Source of the DNA: Commensalibacter oyaizuii
GTDB taxonomy: Bacteria; Pseudomonadota; Alphaproteobacteria; Acetobacterales; Acetobacteraceae
Reading direction: 5' to 3'
DNA: 64,000 nt
Assembly: GCF_029953265.1 (NCBI RefSeq)
Contig: NZ_JASBAO010000001.1
Coordinates: 1,989,501-2,053,500, forward strand
This document shows, in pieces, positions 61,593 through 64,000 of the stretch. The position numbers and the translations under genes are program-made. Each line of letters opens with the position of its first letter. Position 1 is the first letter of the stretch. The notes beneath the pieces were generated by a model. That model had not been told where the DNA came from. It worked only from the letters and a program-made list of their open reading frames with translations, and did no database searches.

Positions 61593-62780
61593 TCAAGGAT
61601 CGCAGCGCATCCATCCAATAATTAACTGTTGATTTGTATTCAAGGGGCGAGCACTGGGTACATTAAGCTTTAAAACATAGTTGCCACTTGGTGTCGTCGT
61701 AAAACGGTAGGGCGTAAATCCATCGGCTATAGAACATTGCAAAGGAATGATTTTAGGTAATTCCAGCGGTGTATTTCCTATATTGGTTAATCGTATATTT
61801 AATAGTTTAGGATCATTTGGATGGGGGATTTGATCCACACTAAATTGTTGAATCAAAGGAAGATGCTGTAACATCGTCAACCATGTTCGTAAGCTCCAGT
61901 TGCGCTGATCGTTGGTAACTGGCAGACGAAACCAGATAATCCCTTTTAACTGAAATGGGGGATTTTGCTCAAGCTGTTGGATTAGTTTTCTTAATTGTTG
62001 AGGATCGCTATATAGTTCATGGCCAAAGGGGCCAGCTTTTAGGTTATTCTCTCCTTCAATGTAATAAATTGAACCAAATGAATTCATACCTACCCGTAAT
62101 CCATAAGTGGGTAAGGCCACATAAAAAGGGCGTTTACTTATGCGATTCATTTTATCAATATAACGTAAAGCATTCTGAATATTAATCAGGCCCATTGTTG
62201 GGTTATCGACGGTATGAACCTGCAAAATTGCATGGTTAATTTGTTGCGTAAGCTGTGGAAAATATGGAGAGTTCAGCCAGTCTGGAATAACAGTAATCGT
62301 TAGATATATGTTTTTAGGTAGTTGTTGTTTTATCGTTTTTAATAACGAGATGTAGTGTTGTAATTTTAAAGTTGGCCAATCCAGATCTAATTCAATACGA
62401 TAAATATGATGTTGGTGATATGTGGGTGAATCTTTGACAAGTTTCAAAATCTCGCCTGCGGTGGGCAAGGGGCGAATGCGATCAAAGCGGTATACAGCTG
62501 TTAAAGGCAGTTGTGTTTGATTTAATGTGGTAAAGTCTATGGATGGATAGATGGTTGTTTCATCAGGTTCATATTCGCCTGCTAAAAATCGCCATCCAGT
62601 AAGGTAAGGAGTGCTTTGCTGGATGGAGGGTATTAAGGTTGATAACCATCTTTTTTGCCAGATATAGGCTTGTTGAGGTAATACTCTGTGGGTGTGGGTT
62701 GATTGAGACAAACATAATAGGCAAACAAAGCAAGTAATTTTTAAAATGTTGTGAATTAAAGTTATTGTATAGTTACGCAA
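61593..62780 (-). CDS. DUF3142 protein
   Basis: A protein of about 395 residues with an N-terminal hydrophobic segment (about 3-25, signal-like) and a TIM-barrel-like body resembling DUF3142 (YRIELDLDWPTLKLQHYISL, IYLTITVIPDWLNSPYFPQL, YVALPTYGLRVG). I chose a TTG start with AAAAAGG seven bases upstream, which overlaps the end of the lytic transglycosylase gene by 19 bases; the family context suggests coupled translation. No ATG is available within the first 60 residues. Probably exported and carbohydrate-related, but unproven. Confidence 0.72.
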   Translation of the reverse strand: MRNYTITLIHNILKITCFVCLLCLSQSTHTHRVLPQQAYIWQKRWLSTLIPSIQQSTPYLTGWRFLAGEYEPDETTIYPSIDFTTLNQTQLPLTAVYRFDRIRPLPTAGEILKLVKDSPTYHQHHIYRIELDLDWPTLKLQHYISLLKTIKQQLPKNIYLTITVIPDWLNSPYFPQLTQQINHAILQVHTVDNPTMGLINIQNALRYIDKMNRISKRPFYVALPTYGLRVGMNSFGSIYYIEGENNLKAGPFGHELYSDPQQLRKLIQQLEQNPPFQLKGIIWFRLPVTNDQRNWSLRTWLTMLQHLPLIQQFSVDQIPHPNDPKLLNIRLTNIGNTPLELPKIIPLQCSIADGFTPYRFTTTPSGNYVLKLNVPSARPLNTNQQLIIGWMRCDP

Positions 62781-63886
62781 TTCATACCTTTTTGTTTTAA
62801 TTTTGAACAAGCTTCAGAAGCAGTTATATAATTTATTCCTGTTAAACGAGCCCGATATAATTTATTTCCATTTTTGTTGACCATCTCGACAGAGCTATTA
62901 GCTATAGATAACGTACCCGCAGCGTTTCTTTTTGCCCGAAAGGTTGCTTGTTGTGCAAGACTGGGTGAAGAAAAAGCCCCAACTTGAATACCCCAATTTC
63001 CTTTACTTGACGACGGCGGGGCATAAGCAACCTGTACGATATTAGCGTCAGAGTGTTTGGATACCTCGTAGGTTGGTGTAACCACAGAGGAAGCGACCAA
63101 GATATCTTTTTTAGAGGTTGATTTGCTTTTAGAACGTTTATTCTTTGGCAAAGAAACAGGATTGCTTTGGGCGACCATTGTTGTTGGGTAATATGGTTTG
63201 GGGGTATAATAAGCCTCTAAAGATAAGGGTTTTGCTGTGTTTTTTCGCCGATAGGGGCCTGCGTAACTTGCAAACGGTCCGCTCATGGGCACATCATTTC
63301 CCAATTTCGGGGCAACAGCAGCCAAGTATTTTTTCGTCTCGGAGGGTAAAGATTTGCCACGTGTTAGATGTGCATTTAGCGTGCCAGGTCCCCCGTGATA
63401 AGCAGCAACAAAGCCAGGAGCCCCAAATTTATTATAAAGAATACGAATATAAGCAGTACCTGCCATGATGTTATCACGTGGATCGTAAGGGTCTTTCCCT
63501 AAATTGTAGCGTTTAGCCATATCATTGTAAGTGGGCGTTTTTAGTTGCATTAATCCTTTAGCCCCATGGGGTGAAGTAATAGGGCGTTTATTATAATATT
63601 GATATCCCCGTGACTCTTGCATCATAACAGCGCGTATCCATTGATCAGGAACATTAAATCGTTGAGATGATTGATTAATATAAGGTCCCCATGGGTCTTG
63701 TTCTGGTCCTGGTGGGCGCCATTTTGGATGAGAAGACATATAATTACTGTATCGTGAAGAAACAACACCACCTTTTTGTTTGTTGCCACCATCGCACGCA
63801 GTTAGGAATAAAAGAATGAGTAAAGAAAAGAAATGGAAATAATTTAACGGTTTATTTGTCATTTTATAATTATTTATTATTTTCAT
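62762..63886 (-). CDS. Lytic transglycosylase (SLT) lipoprotein with C-terminal SPOR domain
   Basis: Cleaves peptidoglycan glycan strands, releasing anhydro-muropeptides. The 374-residue protein starts from the ATG with AGG seven bases ahead. The lipobox is LFLTAC31, so it is membrane-anchored in the periplasm. The SLT domain (about 65-185) has catalytic E91 in AVMMQESRGYQ, GAKGLMQLKTPTYNDMAKRY and AAYHGGPGTLNAHL. A Ser/Lys-rich linker leads to a SPOR domain (about 295-374, WGIQVGAFSSPSLAQQATFR) that binds denuded glycan at the division site. A longer start is TTG and less likely. It leads the DUF3142 gene. Confidence 0.9.
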   Translation of the reverse strand: MKIINNYKMTNKPLNYFHFFSLLILLFLTACDGGNKQKGGVVSSRYSNYMSSHPKWRPPGPEQDPWGPYINQSSQRFNVPDQWIRAVMMQESRGYQYYNKRPITSPHGAKGLMQLKTPTYNDMAKRYNLGKDPYDPRDNIMAGTAYIRILYNKFGAPGFVAAYHGGPGTLNAHLTRGKSLPSETKKYLAAVAPKLGNDVPMSGPFASYAGPYRRKNTAKPLSLEAYYTPKPYYPTTMVAQSNPVSLPKNKRSKSKSTSKKDILVASSVVTPTYEVSKHSDANIVQVAYAPPSSSKGNWGIQVGAFSSPSLAQQATFRAKRNAAGTLSIANSSVEMVNKNGNKLYRARLTGINYITASEACSKLKQKGMNCVTIQ

Positions 63887-64000
63887 TTCTAAACCTATAT
63901 TTAAAAACAAAGAATATTTATTATATTTGTTTTTGGAAAACAAGAGGCAAGCACTTTGCTTTTGTTGTATTAGTAATGAGGTATAAAGATTTGATCTTTG
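63887..64000. other. Non-coding flank upstream of the lytic transglycosylase
   Basis: Only 114 bases to the window edge, presumably holding the promoter of the transglycosylase unit. Nothing further visible. Confidence 0.3.

Overview
The window looks like chromosome of a low-GC alphaproteobacterium of the acetic acid bacterium group (Acetobacteraceae), probably close to insect-gut genera such as Commensalibacter. This is an inference. It rests on alphaproteobacterial gene pairings (rplM-rpsI, leuS-lptE-holA with a DUF3576 lipoprotein, rluD beside a DUF6476-like protein), a CydAB quinol oxidase with CydDC, a Fur-type heme uptake locus, strongly AT-rich intergenic DNA and A/T-ending codons. No rRNA operon, transposase, intact prophage or CRISPR array is visible.

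Layout. 1-0.8 kb: two paralogous repeat proteins with a 17-residue period, the first cut by the window edge. 0.8-4.0 kb: fused PabB-PabC folate enzyme and a YbdG-like mechanosensitive channel. 4.1-9.4 kb: a heme acquisition island (tonB, exbD, exbB and heme oxygenase on the minus strand, a TonB-dependent receptor on the plus strand) built around a promoter with iron-box-like repeats. 9.6-10.2 kb: small or decayed reading frames, then tRNA-His. 10.4-12.5 kb: an NAD(P)-binding protein and rplM-rpsI. 13.1-16.8 kb: three tandem Sel1-repeat genes and the remnant of a fourth. 17-24 kb: argC, a HEPN-like protein, an AGCS amino-acid/cation symporter, and two convergent carbohydrate enzymes (GH15-like and GH32). 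24.4-28.3 kb: tRNA-Leu, serC, hisZ, purA. 28.3-29.9 kb: an HNH endonuclease of type IV restriction appearance and an acetolactate decarboxylase.

30.0-36.5 kb: a minus-strand cytochrome bd operon in the order cydD-cydC-cydA-cydB-cydX, ending in a 32-codon membrane-peptide gene whose start overlaps the cydX stop. CydX itself carries an extra N-terminal membrane segment. 36.8-39.7 kb: two glycosyltransferases. 40-44.5 kb: a LysR regulator divergent from a PACE-family efflux protein, aspA, and azlCD. 44.5-47.3 kb: rpoH with a structured leader, rluD and a DUF6476-like protein. 47.6-56.2 kb: a large TPR-like envelope protein, a divergent LarC-like protein lacking family motifs, a DUF3576 lipoprotein, then leuS-lptE-holA.

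56.2-56.5 kb: a tRNA-Arg(CCU) gene interrupted in the anticodon loop by a 233-nt group I intron, the clearest unusual element here. 56.9-59.4 kb: a frameshifted membrane gene and a collagen-like protein with a His/Cys-rich segment. 59.4-64 kb: an AEC transporter divergent from a hydantoin/Asp-Glu racemase family protein, a DUF3142 protein and a lytic transglycosylase with a SPOR domain.

Together the genes suggest a host-associated microbe living on sugars and amino acids at low oxygen: high-affinity oxidase, invertase, aspartase, acetoin formation, heme scavenging, and several surface or repeat proteins that could face the host. I made no database searches; family names come from motif recognition.
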